Of a stretch of 64,000 bases of DNA, positions 1 to 11,042 are shown one piece after another. The DNA is from Uloborus plumipes (lineage: Eukaryota > Arthropoda > Arachnida > Araneae > Uloboridae): positions 49,528 through 113,527 of the forward strand of contig JAXGGA010002845.1 in assembly GCA_038373865.1 (NCBI GenBank), in the 5' to 3' direction. Made by a program: the position numbers and the translations under genes. The stretch's first letter is position 1, and each line of letters opens with the position of its first letter. The notes beneath the pieces were generated by a model that made no database searches, was not told the origin of the DNA, and saw nothing but the letters and a program-made list of their open reading frames with translations.

Positions 1-378
1 AGTATCAAAAATCCAGTGGCCAGTGTATGTACAAATTCAAAGTGAGACATTTAAATTCAGATAAAGTCAGTGGCTGAATTACTGTATTTTTGGGGATGGG
101 TGATCGTCTGTTCCTAGACTGCCATTGACATTCATAATTAATAAGTTTAAGCTACAAAATAAACTCTGTTTCACATATTTCCTAAGCAATCATGTCAAGT
201 CACGTTTCTTTTAATAGTTGGCATGACGTTACTGATAACGTTTACAGAACGAAAATATATCTGGCTGCAAAACGGTTATGCAACAGTTGCAAAATAGTTT
301 CTTGTTGGAATTTGTCAACTGTTTTTGAAACGTTAAATCAACCCTTTTTTGTAATGTTTCATATCGTTGCAACAGCAC
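1..378. other. Unassigned AT-rich sequence
   Basis: No convincing coding sequence or recognisable repeat boundary was seen. The short open frames here have no homology I recognise. This is the outer flank of the repeat end that begins at 379. Confidence 0.5.
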
Positions 379-663
379 TGCCGTGGGCAGGTAAAGGGCA
401 GTAACTGCAAAATTTTCGATTTTCATTTTTTTGCATTTTTGAAATCTATGCTACATTAGTTTTATGGTACAAGCATCTTTTTTTGGTTTCCGATGAAAAA
501 AAACTGTTTTTTAACCAGTGGTAATTAGCAGTAACTGCATTTTTCGTTACGATGGGCAGGTAAACGGCAGTATCTGCATGTCTGCAGGATGAACATAATA
601 TGAATCGCTGTGCAAAACTTGCATCAAGCCGCAAAAACCGTTTTCCTTTGTACCTAAACTGAG

Positions 664-1125
664 CGAAAGTAGGGGTGTCCTAATGGGAGGTCACGGGAGG
701 TCATTGGTTGCACTTGAATGTTCCCAAGGGGGTGTTTTATTCATTTTTGGGGTGAATCAGTGTTAATATCAATGCAGAATTGAGTGAGACAAATTGGCAT
801 TTCCACTTGGCGATATATCGCCAAGCTTTTGGTCGCCAAGTGCTTGTCGCCAACTTGGTAACATATCGCCAAATTGGCGACAAATTTGGCGAAAAAAATT
901 ATTTTATGAGTTTGGGCTCGATTTAGCTCTTTTGGCGGTATTTTACGAAAAATCCACTGAATGATGCTAAAATCGGCGATATTTTGAAAATGAATCGTTG
1001 TAAATCATTTTTTGCATTATTCGTGGTACATTAGGGGCGTAAATGTTTGAATTGTTATCTTGCTTATTCCAAGCACTATTTAAACACTTCAGGCATCTAC
1101 TAAGAAATTTACACGTAAAAGGAAG
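664..1125 (-). mobile_element. Truncated inverted copy of the CTTCCTTTTACGT element
   Basis: The reverse complement matches the left half of the copy at 1491-2256, including the cluster of GGCGATATATCGCCAAG-type palindromes and the segment around the Asn/Pro-coding CCCAAGGGGG tract. Its terminus (ACGTAAAAGGAAG followed by TA) is at 1113-1125. The inner end near 664 looks truncated. Confidence 0.55.
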
Positions 1126-1490
1126 TATTGTGGGGTCCATACCAGGTTTTTTTCTTTCAAATAAAGTTTCTCTCCACTAGCAGACAATATTTTTCACGAT
1201 TTCAAAGATACACAAGCCAAACTTGGCAGACGACAAACAAAAATGCAGCAATGAAATGATTTTATTTTCATTGTTTTGTTTTCTTTTAATTACAGTTGCT
1301 TTCATACTAACAGACGATAGTTTTTGTAGTTTAATCCCCAGCTGTTTTAATAGTGCTATAAAAAAAATCGTCAGCACAACAAGCATTTCAAGCGCTCTTT
1401 TTCTCAAAGTGATTTCTTGTTTTGATGCAAATTACAAAGCATTAACTGATTTGTAGTAATTTTAAAACATCTGATGTGAACGCCACACTA

Positions 1491-2256
1491 CTTCCTTTTA
1501 CGTTTAAGTTCCATAATAAATAACTCAAGTGTTAAAATAGTACATTAGAGTGAGCAAGGTAACAATTCAAACATTTACACCCCCAGTTTGTCCCGAATCA
1601 ATGCAAAATAATGTTTTCAATGATTTATTTTCTAAATATCGCCAATTTTAACATTATTAAGTGATTTCTTCACAAAATATGCCCAATAGCGCCAAATTGA
1701 ATCCAAATTTAAAAAAAAAATCATTTTTTCACCAAATTTGTCGCCAACTTGGCGGCAAACACTTGGCTACCAAAAGTTTGGCGATATATCACCAAGTGGT
1801 TGTACCAAATCATATTACTCAATTTGCATTGAAATTAACATTGATTTAGCCCACAAAGGGGTAAAAGACCCCCTTGGGAACATTCGAATGCAACCACAAG
1901 GGGAGGTGCACAACTAGACCACCCTCAGAGCCTACATACCAAACTAGAAGCTTCTACGGCATATAGTTTTTGAGTTATGCGACATACATACATACGCACA
2001 TACATAGAAACATACGTACGTACATACATACATACGTACATACAGACGTTACGAGAAAATTCATCCTTATTAACTGGGGCATGGTCGAAAAGGATATTTC
2101 GGCTGTTTATATGTTAGTAGGTACATATGCACGTGCTGATAGGTCGAAAAAACTACTCAACATTCATTCGGGGGCGAGCAAAATTAAAATATAGACCGAA
2201 ATTTGAGTGAAATTTTCTTCGAGATCACAATACTTCCTTCACTAAGTAAAAGAAAG
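1491..2256 (+). mobile_element. Non-autonomous TA-flanked TIR element (CTTCCTTTTACGT family), copy A
   Basis: The element starts CTTCCTTTTACGT after a TA and ends near AAAAGAAAG before a TA, an imperfect inverted match. A second copy at 53627-54431 aligns over nearly its full length. The interior holds short palindromes (GGCGATATATCGCC type) and a variable TACA/CATA tandem tract at about 1981-2045. TA flanks suggest mobilisation by a Tc1/mariner-type transposase. No transposase of its own is visible. Confidence 0.6.
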
Positions 2257-3684
2257 TAAAAATGGCTGAAGAATCATCGAGTTTTGCTTCATATTTTGCA
2301 TAATACAATATACAGTTTCATTATACTTTTTAATTATATTTCGCGTTCGTTTATATTAAATCTATATCAAGGAACACTGTATTTATGTATATTTTTAAAT
2401 AAAACATATCATTCACAATGCAATAATATATTTCGTAATAACATATCTATTGTTTGTTCATTTTAAGTTGGCGCGTGGCCCCGCCTCCGTGACGTAAGAC
2501 CGGACGACTCTATACCGCTGTTTAGGGTATGAGGGTTCTGACCAGTGCTGAGAAAAAGCGCTAGTTGGCTATCATTATCGCGCTGGATGGAGACTTCAAA
2601 AAAAGAAAGAAAAAAAAAAGAAACCAGTTCTTTGCACTCCAATGCGGCTTTGAAAAATACAATTGAATAGGTTGCTAGAACAACGTTTCCTCTTCTTTTT
2701 TGGGCCTTTTTTCTTAACTAATGTGAAAATTAACTTATTTTCTTTGAAGTAAGTTTTAAGTTTCCGAATACTTTAAAAAACGATTTTGTTCCATTATTTT
2801 TATGGAATAACGCTACGGCAAACTTTAATTACTCGAATATGAAGAAACGATTAACAGCTCCGTCCAGTGGAGGGGGGGGGGCATGGCAATGAGGGTGCCG
2901 TATAGAGTTAACGATATATTTTCCAGCAGCAAAAGTTATTTCTGAACATTATTTCTCTGAAATGAGGGTTTGCTTTGATGGGGTTGGGGGCGGGGGGGGG
3001 GGGTGTCATGAACTCTTAACAGCTTGTAACAAAGGAAGTGTGTGACATTACACATATTATTTGCAAATATGAAAGCATTTTATAGCCCCATGTTCATCTA
3101 ACATAGCGTGAGATATGACGGGGGGGGGGGGGGGCGGGCGGTGCTTTACTTTGTGGCAGAGGAGAAGGGAATCAAATATGTTTTTAAAAAAGCGTCATTT
3201 GCTGAACTGAAGTGCTGTAATCCACTTCTTTAGGGCGGGGGGTGGACATTCGCCCCAGGGGCTCATCTCTCAGGTCGGCACTGAAAATGAACTTATGATT
3301 TTGAAGCGGAGCATACAAACTAAAACCACTTCTTATAGCGTACAACAGATGATTAAATATTTCTGAATGTTAATATTCGTGCAAAATTCAAAGGCATAAT
3401 CTCAATTTTAATAGTCGATTGCATGGGTTTTATTTCAGATTGATTTTTTAGTATTTTCCAATTTCTTTTATTTTTCATATTTAAATTCTATTCTGAACGA
3501 GAAATCATTCCCTGCGTGTGTTCCTGCCAAACGGGGGGAGGAGGGGGAGGGGGGCTAAAAAATGTCTTCAGCATTTCTTGAAATTGTAATTACTTTAGGT
3601 CTTTGAATGTATATCCGCACAGTGTATAACCTGGGATTTTGTATATAATAGTTAGTACCCATATACAATATATATAGTATATAT
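2257..3684. other. Non-coding stretch with several poly-G tracts
   Basis: No gene was seen. Homopolymeric G runs of ten or more lie near 2871, 2993 and 3120, with more G-rich sequence near 3235 and 3535, in otherwise AT-rich sequence. An A-rich run lies near 2598-2620. Confidence 0.5.
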
Positions 3685-3907
3685 GAAGGGCTCGGGCGTA
3701 AATAATGGTATCTGACAAACTCGAAAGGACGTTTTGTCTCAAATAAAAGAACAAAAGTCACTTGTAAAAATGTAAATGTACCGACTTCCTTTTTTAAATA
3801 GAAAAAACTTGCTACAGTAATTTCTCGAAGCAAAAATTCCAAATTAAAAAAAAAAAAGTTTTGATTTTTTGAAATGCTACTTACCATTATTTACACCCGA
3901 GCCCTTC
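3685..3907. mobile_element. Small TIR element (MITE)
   Basis: GAAGGGCTCGGGCGTAAATA at the left is matched by its reverse complement at about 3882-3907, ending GAGCCCTTC. Both ends abut TATA-rich sequence, so a TA duplication is plausible but not provable. No coding sequence. Confidence 0.6.
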
Positions 3908-4537
3908 ATATATATATATCTATAGTAATATCTGTATGCATGCACAAGCGAGAGGCATGAACACCCCCCCCCCTCCAGGAAAAAAAGAGAGAGGCACGCA
4001 GTTATCACAAAGAAAGCAACCCCTAAGCGTTTCAAGGTAACATACTCTGAGCTAATTAGAATTTCTATATGAGGATTCATGCCCCCTCCCCCTTCCTTCT
4101 CATATGTACCCTTATTATTCAATCTGTATGTACTCTAAAATAGTTTGCCACAAAGTTGAGTTAAACAAAATTTATTCAAAATAACATAAGTCAAAAGAAA
4201 TGAATAATTCTGGTACGTTATTTCCGCACGAAAAATGTATACAATATTGAAAATATCAACTTGTAATTCAAAATTGATTTTTAAAACTAAAACATAATAA
4301 AACTTTCGATATGAAAAATTCTTTTGAGAAATAAAACGAAAGCACCCTTGCTGTAAGCTATTTCTTACAAAAGTGAATGTAAAGCATTTTCATTCCATTT
4401 TTGATTTCTAGATTCAATTTATTAAACGCTGATATGGACAGCTTAAACTGATTTCATTTTATTTATTCCTAAATGGAAATTATCAGTGGATATTCTTAAC
4501 GAAACAAAGATAATAGCAGGTACATGATTTAAATATA
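3908..4537. other. Non-coding AT-rich stretch
   Basis: No gene was seen. It holds a C-rich tract near 3963-3975 and one near 4081. It lies downstream of the transposase stop and may be part of the same element. Confidence 0.4.
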
Positions 4538-5872
4538 CTAGTTAGATTCATCGTCGTAACTATCGGTATCGCTGCTGAAATTGCTATCTGAAGTAGAATC
4601 AGAACCGATGGTAAAAGAAACACTTTCAACAACTTCCTCTATAATACTGTCGTTTTCCCAGTATTTGTTTTCGACACTTTCAATGTGTTTGCAATGCTTT
4701 CCCCACCTGTCATCTTTAATGTTTTCTATAGCTTCTGATGCAAGATTTTTTAGGCGCTCCAAACTGAGATCCGCAGTCACATTGTTATCTCTTACATAAC
4801 GTTTAACGTCCGCCCAAATTAATTCGATTGGATTCAAATCGCAGTGGTACGGTGGAAGTCTTAAAACCTCATGTCCCTTTTGTTTTATAATTTCATCAAT
4901 GCAGTATTTTTTTTCGACACCTGCATTTGCTGTAATAAGCTCCATTAACTCAACTTTCCGCATTTTTTTATCATGTGGAATTTGGTTTTCCTGCAACCAG
5001 GCAAACATTTTATCTTTCCTTGAGCTCTTAGTTGGTACAGGATTCTGCACTTTCGAATGATAAGCCGCATTGTCCATGATGATTACTGAATGCAGGGGAA
5101 TGTTTGGCAGCAGTTTTTCAACAACCCATTTTTTAAAATTATCAAAGTTCATTTGCCCGTGATAATCTCCGGATGCCGATCCAGCTTTAAATATTAACCC
5201 GGCGTTTGGAACAAAACCGGATTCGGATCCAGCGTGGACAACGATCAGGCGATGGCCTGCTCGATCTTTGACGGTAGCGCCAATTTTTTCGTTGGTCCAA
5301 CATTTTTTGAAAGAAAGATCGCTGTCCAGCCACGTTTCATCTATGTAGACAATGTTCCTTTTCGCTTCTCGAATTTTTTTCATTTTCCTGAGAAAACGAA
5401 ATCTCCATGCAACTATATTAGGTCTTTCAACTAATATTTGCCGCTCATTTCTACATCGCTTATAGCGGAAACCTGCAACACGTAAATATTTCCATAAGGT
5501 TGATCTTTTCCATGGGAAGTTTATTCTTTGCTTTACCACAGGGAGTAAGCGGGATAAGGATGGAATTTTTTTACCTACGTAAAATTCATTCACGATTCTT
5601 CGCAGAGTACAGAGGTCAAAATTGTCCAATTTTGCAACAGAACGTTTACGATTTTTTCCAGGAGAAGACAACTGTCCACTTGTAGTCACATCTTCACTTT
5701 TTATTCTTTGTATTGTTCGCATTGAAACGCCAGTGGCTGTAGCAGCACGTTTTTGTGCTTGGGAAATTGGAATCAATAATTCCCCTGCTCTGGCTTCATT
5801 TTCACAAAATTTAGTGACATTATTTATTATTTCCCTTTCTTTTGAATGAATAATTTTCCCTTTTACTGACAT
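4538..5872 (-). CDS. DD82E (Sailor-type) IS630/Tc1/mariner transposase
   Basis: One uninterrupted frame encodes 444 residues from the ATG at 5872. A longer frame to 5959 exists, but the Met at 5872 begins the charged, helix-rich start that fits the family better. The N-terminal third looks like paired helix-turn-helix DNA-binding domains (about 20-140, with VSMRTIQRIK and LWKYLRVAGF). The catalytic domain follows: D178 in YIDETWLD, D267 in VIIMDNAAYH and E350 in DLNPIELIWADVKRYV. There are 82 residues between D267 and E350, against 34 in Tc1. The extra segment (about 273-333) is charged and helical. That spacing is the defining trait of the Sailor (DD82E) group. The C-terminus is Ser/Asp-rich. 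The frame is intact, so the copy may be young or active. It would cut and paste DNA between the inverted repeats described for 379-6520. Confidence 0.88.
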   Translation of the reverse strand: MSVKGKIIHSKEREIINNVTKFCENEARAGELLIPISQAQKRAATATGVSMRTIQRIKSEDVTTSGQLSSPGKNRKRSVAKLDNFDLCTLRRIVNEFYVGKKIPSLSRLLPVVKQRINFPWKRSTLWKYLRVAGFRYKRCRNERQILVERPNIVAWRFRFLRKMKKIREAKRNIVYIDETWLDSDLSFKKCWTNEKIGATVKDRAGHRLIVVHAGSESGFVPNAGLIFKAGSASGDYHGQMNFDNFKKWVVEKLLPNIPLHSVIIMDNAAYHSKVQNPVPTKSSRKDKMFAWLQENQIPHDKKMRKVELMELITANAGVEKKYCIDEIIKQKGHEVLRLPPYHCDLNPIELIWADVKRYVRDNNVTADLSLERLKNLASEAIENIKDDRWGKHCKHIESVENKYWENDSIIEEVVESVSFTIGSDSTSDSNFSSDTDSYDDESN

Positions 5873-5959
5873 TTTGCGATAAACGCAGACGTTTTTAAAA
5901 AGCTTAAGACGTGAGTAGATAGTAGATGAGCGTAGCAAGAGCCTAAAAAAAAAGAGCAC

Positions 5960-6130
5960 TAATTTTTTTTAAACAAATTCAAACCCACGCCAAGCTGAAG
6001 GTTGTCTCATTTACACGTGCGAAACATAGATAAGCGAAGCGAGAAAAAAAAAAAAAAAACACTTAAATTTTTCCAGAAATTTAAAACCGCGCCAAATTTA
6101 AGGTTGCTTTATTTACACGCACGGAACTTT
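5960..6130. repeat. Imperfect direct duplication upstream of the transposase
   Basis: Two diverged copies of a roughly 85-base segment lie side by side (about 5970-6050 and 6065-6130). Each contains CGCCAA, then GGTTG, then a TTTACACG block. Their place just upstream of the transposase start suggests promoter or subterminal sequence of the element; that is inference. Confidence 0.4.
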
Positions 6131-6662
6131 GCTCACCGAACACCCCCGCTTCAAACTTAGATCAGTTCCACTCCAAGTGCCTTCTAAATTTGAACGGACA
6201 ATACTTCGCATGTTGTCGAATATGTAAATACTGGACATTTAGTAGCATACTCTGCAGTTACTGCCGACTGCCAGTCAATTCCGCATGACAATTAGAGTGA
6301 AAAGGGCAGGTAAAGGGCAGTATCTGCTTTACATCTCTTTGCGCTTGCAAAATCAAAATTCAATCGATTACCCAAAAAATATATCGGTATAAACATATAG
6401 TATCGCCTATGTTCGAAGTTCAATGTTTTATTGATCTTTGTGGGAAATCAAAAACGCGTTTCTTCAAATATCTCGAAAACTCATTTTTGCAGATACTGCC
6501 GTTTACCTGCCCACGGCAGAGCATACAACAGCTTTAAAGCAAAAAAAGTTTAAACTTGTTGCCTTATTTTATCTTGAACATTATTAATAAACACAAGTTC
6601 AGCATTATTTTCTAAAAAAATGATCTAAATGTTTTTAACTATCGTATTCTTTATAAAATGAC

Positions 6663-7757
6663 GTGGGTGGCCCACTTAACCCCTAGGAAGGGGTAAGTGG
6701 GCCACCCCTCATTTATTTCTATTTAAAGTGAGCATATTTAAAAAAAGGGGTTTGCATGTCCTACCTAATAAAGTATGCAACATTTTAGTAGGAAATACTT
6801 TTTTGTAAATGTATCCATTAACGAGATATCTACTTACATTTAAATGTGTATGACAGAGCAGAATACAAAATAAACAGTTGTGACTGTGAAATTTATTAAA
6901 AGCCGTTAGGCATATTTTTTGCTTACACATATAAATTAGTGTTGAACAAACATAATAAAGTCAATTAAGGTTAATTTTGGAAATTTCGGTCAAATAAGAA
7001 AAAAATATATAGGTTGAAAAAAAATGGAAACACTTAATGGCAGCGTCTGTTTGAAGTTTGTTGAGAGAGATATTATCATTTCATCCTCGGTTATAATTCT
7101 AACATCACTTACATACATCAAACCAATAAAAAATGTAGCTCTTTCTATCAAATGTAGCATTTTTTTCATTTGTATCATATTGTAAAGTTAGAACTTCATA
7201 ATACTTTATATTTTTCTTTTATGCAAGTTTCCCAAATACATAGTTACCAGTTTTTGTAGCTAAAGAATCAATTCCTCCTAGGTCTGCATCATTATCTTTC
7301 ATTTCATTTTCGAAATTGCTTCATTAGAACTGCTTTTCATTTTGAAATCATCATTATTATGAGGGGGCCCACTTACACCATAGTGAGGGGGCCCACATAC
7401 CCTAACTGAGAAAAACCTAAGGGGTAAGTGGGACCCCTCCACTTAAACACTTATTAATAATACTCTGCATAAAAATTCTTATTGCAATGTGTACTTTAGG
7501 TTAAACTCTACAAAAAAACTTGATGAACATAGAAAAAAAAATAATAAAAATTAACATTGAAACACTTTTTTGAAAAATGTTGTTCGAACTCGCAAAAAAA
7601 ATTTTTTTTTTTTTTGAAAATTTCTTTGACATAAATTATATGATAAAATTCCATGACACCCAAATAATGCAAAACCAATCATTGTGCCGGAATATAACAT
7701 GATCAGTACAAAAACCATTTGCGTATTTCAGTTTAAGGTGGGGTGGTCCACTTACGC
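6663..7757. repeat. Cluster of GGTGGCCCACTTA hairpin repeats
   Basis: The motif GGTGGCCCACTTA and its complement TAAGTGGGCCACC recur at about 6666-6710, 7365-7440 and 7738-7757, forming short hairpins at each site. The ends could be termini of one roughly 1.1 kb element, but no target duplication was found. No gene was seen between them. Confidence 0.4.
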
Positions 7758-8437
7758 GAAACAACCCTATCTTTAACATAAATTTCTATACGATGTGCTC
7801 AAGTTCAGGCGCAAGAAACATCCTTTAAAAAAAAAAAAACAATATTATTAAGACTATACAACAAACACTCCATTATTAACACTACTTAATATATAGCTAT
7901 TGCAAGTCAATTGCTACATCGAGGAAATTTCGATGCATGTTTTTTATGTGTTAAGTTGAAAAAAATTTCCACGCAAATTCATTTTGTTGGAAATAAATTC
8001 ATTTTGTTACGTTTTTAAGTGTTAGGGAAACTTTTATACGGAGCAGGAAACAAGATTTTTAAAAGTCGTGCTGTTACAATAATATTAATAAAAATAAATA
8101 ATAAAAATTTCCGCTTTCATTTGTTTTCTGTATGTGTTTCTTTGACTTATGCAGTATAATAGTTTTTAAAATTAAAGATCAATCTTTTTTTGTGAGAAGA
8201 GAAGGGAGGTGGGTTCAGTATTATTTAGAAATAGGGAGTGATTTATTAGAAAATCAAAATTTTTTGTTTCAGATTTTTTTTTCTACGTAAGTGCTACTGC
8301 TAAAAAAAAGTTATTTTTGGTCTGTGGCGCCTGCAGCCCCACGGCCACTCTCCCGGATTCTCTGCTGCATATGAAGACCGGTCTCACTTAAATAAGGGTA
8401 ATATTGTTTAACCACAGACTCCACAAGTTTGCTATTA
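7758..8437. other. Non-coding AT-rich stretch
   Basis: No gene or bounded repeat was recognised. Confidence 0.4.
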
Positions 8438-8977
8438 CAGTAACCCCTCGTTATGTCGCGCTTTTCGGGGGACAAGAAAAAAGCGCGATATATCCGAAAG
8501 CGCGATATAACCGAGGTTATTAAAAATAGTTTTCTATCCAGCATGCAAGTAAATTATACGTGCACATACATTAAAATTCATTTCTTCGAACATTAGTTTT
8601 TTTCTTCAGTCAAAAGTAACAAAAAAATATAACTTTTACAGATTACTACTTCACATTACTAACAGATGCTTTTCACTCATTGTATCAATTCAAAAGAAAG
8701 TATCCAGTAGTTTCCAAACTGTCTCTGCAGTATGCAAGTTTGGGTGACAGGAATTTGCTGCTTCTTTTCAGCGAATTCAGAAGAATAGAAGAACCTTCGT
8801 TTTGTTCATTGATGACAAAATAAGTTAGAAAGAGACCTTTTCTGAGCACCTTACATATTTTCTCAAAAATGGTTTCGAACTAAAATTTTTTTTTTGGGGG
8901 GGGGGGGGGAGACAAAAGAAAAGAGCAATATATCCGAATGAGCGATATAACGAGGCGCGATATAACGAAACGTACTG
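8438..8977. mobile_element. Pogo-like MITE
   Basis: The left end CAGTAACCCCTCGTTATGTC follows a TA. The right end, read in reverse complement, is CAGTACGTTTCGTTATATCG and is followed by TA. Both ends repeat GCGCGATATAACCGAGG-like words internally. There is no transposase, and a poly-G run sits near 8897. The CAGT...CGTTATA terminus is typical of pogo/Tigger-derived MITEs. Confidence 0.65.
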
Positions 8978-9909
8978 TACTAGTAAACTTGAAAAATAAC
9001 TTGATAACATTAACTCTTAAAATGATTTTTTGATCATACTTTGAAGGGTGCTGAGTAACTTTTAACAACAGCAAAGCCAAATGCTAGAGGAATAAAATTT
9101 TAAAATGCCAATTTTAGTTTGAATGCTGTTCGAGATTTTAATACGAAGTTGTGATGTGATCTACTTTTGTATAGGAAGAAGGGGAAAAAAATAAATAAAA
9201 CGAAAAAGGATTGAAAACTGGTACATATTTCAAACACTTTAATGCTTAATTATAAGACATTCTTACATATATGAACTCACAAATGTTCATGCACTTGTAC
9301 ATCTTTCATCAAAACATTCAATGTTTGTATTAAATCCATAGCACACAATGGCCGTTATTGTTGAAATATCGAGTTCCACAGAAAAAGAAATGAAGCTCTG
9401 ATTGAAACAGCCATGCAACTTAATGAAGAAAAAGAGAGAGAAAAAATAACAATATTTTTACACAAGACATCAGATTACACTAAAATGGGAAAACAACATT
9501 ACAACATATACACAACTTGATGATTTTAATAGGCTTTTAAATGAATTAACAATAATCAATTTTTAAAAAATTTAAAATTTTGTGTTTAAATATGAACAAA
9601 ATGAGTGATCAGCGAAAGTAAAGCACAAATTCTGAAAGCTAGTGAACCCCCAATAACAACAAAACCACATCAATGATTATCATAAACGTATTCAGGGATT
9701 TTACTCTGATGAAGTTGCTCCTCTTTAGCTTTGAAATAATTATTGCTGTAATTTTGTGCTTTAACAAAATACTTTAATTCATAAATCAATTATGTGTTGA
9801 TTTAAACTGCAGCAAAATGAGTTGCAATTAAAAAAAATGGTGCCTATTTAAAGATTGCAATACAATTATTTTCAATTAGAAAACTTGATAACACGGCACT
9901 ACATCAAAA
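8978..9909. other. Non-coding AT-rich stretch
   Basis: No gene or repeat boundary was recognised. Confidence 0.4.
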
Positions 9910-9911
9910 TA

Positions 9912-10687
9912 CGAGGTGCATTCAAGTTCTAAGGCCTCCGATTTTTTTCTCCAGACTGGAAAGACATAGAAATATGTGCAATGTTTTAAAATGAGAGCGC
10001 GCTCTTTGTCAAAATATCACGGAAATGGCAACACCATGCGACAGATGGAATTTTAAAGCCAGTCACGAGAATAAGAACTGTTTTCGATACTTAAAATGGT
10101 GAAGTTTTCCTTCCTTGAACAGCGTGCAATCATTCGTTTCCTGAATTTGCGTGGTTTGACACCAGTTGAAATTCATCGACAGTTGGAGGAGACATGTGTG
10201 ATGGATGTGTCGAAAGTGCGTTCGTGGGTGTGACAGTTTAATGAAGGTAGAGCATCGTGTGAAAACAAACAGAAACAACCGCGGACTCGCAAAAGTCGGC
10301 CTGACGACATGATCGAGAAAGTGGAGGGAATTGTTTTGGAACATTGCCCAATGACTGTCACACCCACGAACGCACTTTCAACACATCCATATTTCCATAA
10401 CCACATGTCGCCTTCAACTGTCGATGAATTTCAATTGGTGTCACACCATGCAAATTCAGAAAACAAATGATTGCACTGTTCAAGTAAGGAAAACACTGCC
10501 TTTTTAAGTATCGAAAACAATTCTTATTCTCGCGACTGGTGTTAAAATTCCATCTGTCGCATAGTGTTGACATCTATGTAATATTTTGACAAAGAACGTG
10601 CGCTCATTTTAAAACATTGCACATGTTTCTATGTCTTTCCAGTCTGGAGAAAAAAAATTGGAGGCCTTAGAACTTGAACGCCCCTCG
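9912..10687. mobile_element. Fold-back mariner remnant
   Basis: Outer ends CGAGGTGCATTCAAGTTCTA and its inverted, slightly diverged copy are each flanked by TA. Both arms carry the start of a mariner transposase: the left arm reads forward from the ATG near 10097 (about 40 residues, LNLRGLTPVEIHRQLEE then SKVRSWV and a stop). The right arm (about 10357-10687) is an inverted, independently diverged copy of the same region. The short spacer between them still reads as further mariner sequence (RPDDMIEKVEGIVLEHCP). The catalytic domain is missing, so the copy cannot encode an active enzyme. Confidence 0.75.
10097..10340 (+). pseudogene. Mariner transposase N-terminal fragment
   Basis: The frame opens MVKFSFLEQRAIIRFLNLRG and matches the helix-turn-helix start of mariner transposases. 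It is broken by an in-frame stop near 10233, where RSWV is followed by the mariner-type FNEGR, and it loses similarity before any catalytic Asp. It sits within the left arm and spacer of the fold-back element. Confidence 0.65.
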
Positions 10688-11042
10688 TATATACATTTTT
10701 ATACACATTATTTTATGTATGTTTCCTAACTGAAAGTATTCAACTATATCTCAATTAACTGAAGTGAATAAATGATGCAAATTATGAGTTAAAAAATAGA
10801 CTGTAAATCTTGATTCAAAATAACAGAGGAAGTTGACCAAAGTCAGACCCCACTCTTCCAGTTGCACCTCCTGCGTATATCAATAACTATGGCACATACT
10901 AACAGCCTTCAATAGTTCAATTCTTTGTCAGCAACTTGTAGGATCACCATTGCTCAGTTTGTGTTAGTCAGTTGCAAGTAGTGTTTGTTTGTTCTCATAC
11001 TTAAAGACTTGTTTGACATCCGACTAACTTTGATGTACAATA
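10688..11042. other. Non-coding stretch
   Basis: No gene or repeat boundary was recognised. Confidence 0.4.

Larger units (their letters stand above)
379..6520. mobile_element. DD82E (Sailor-type) transposon region bounded by inverted repeats, with nested insertions
   Basis: The left end at 379-412 begins CTGCCGTGGGCAGGTAAA. The reverse complement of the right end (6487-6520) begins CTGCCGTGGGCAGGTAAA with only small changes after that. AGCA lies just outside both ends and may be a target duplication, although Tc1/mariner relatives normally duplicate TA. Extra copies of the GGCAGGTAAA-GGCAGTA-CTGC motif lie inside at about 523-541, 549-580, 6247-6265 and 6305-6331, so both ends carry subterminal repeats of the kind transposases bind. 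The transposase gene is at 4538-5872 on the minus strand. The 6.1 kb length is inflated by younger insertions at about 660-2258. Membership of both ends in one element is inference. Confidence 0.5.

Noticed and set aside
1970..2194. Open frame conserved between the two CTTCCTTTTACGT elements (1970-2194 and 54121-54369)
   Set aside because: Both frames begin with TTG, not ATG, their first third is translated microsatellite, and differences between copies include many amino-acid changes. Shared descent explains the similarity without coding function.
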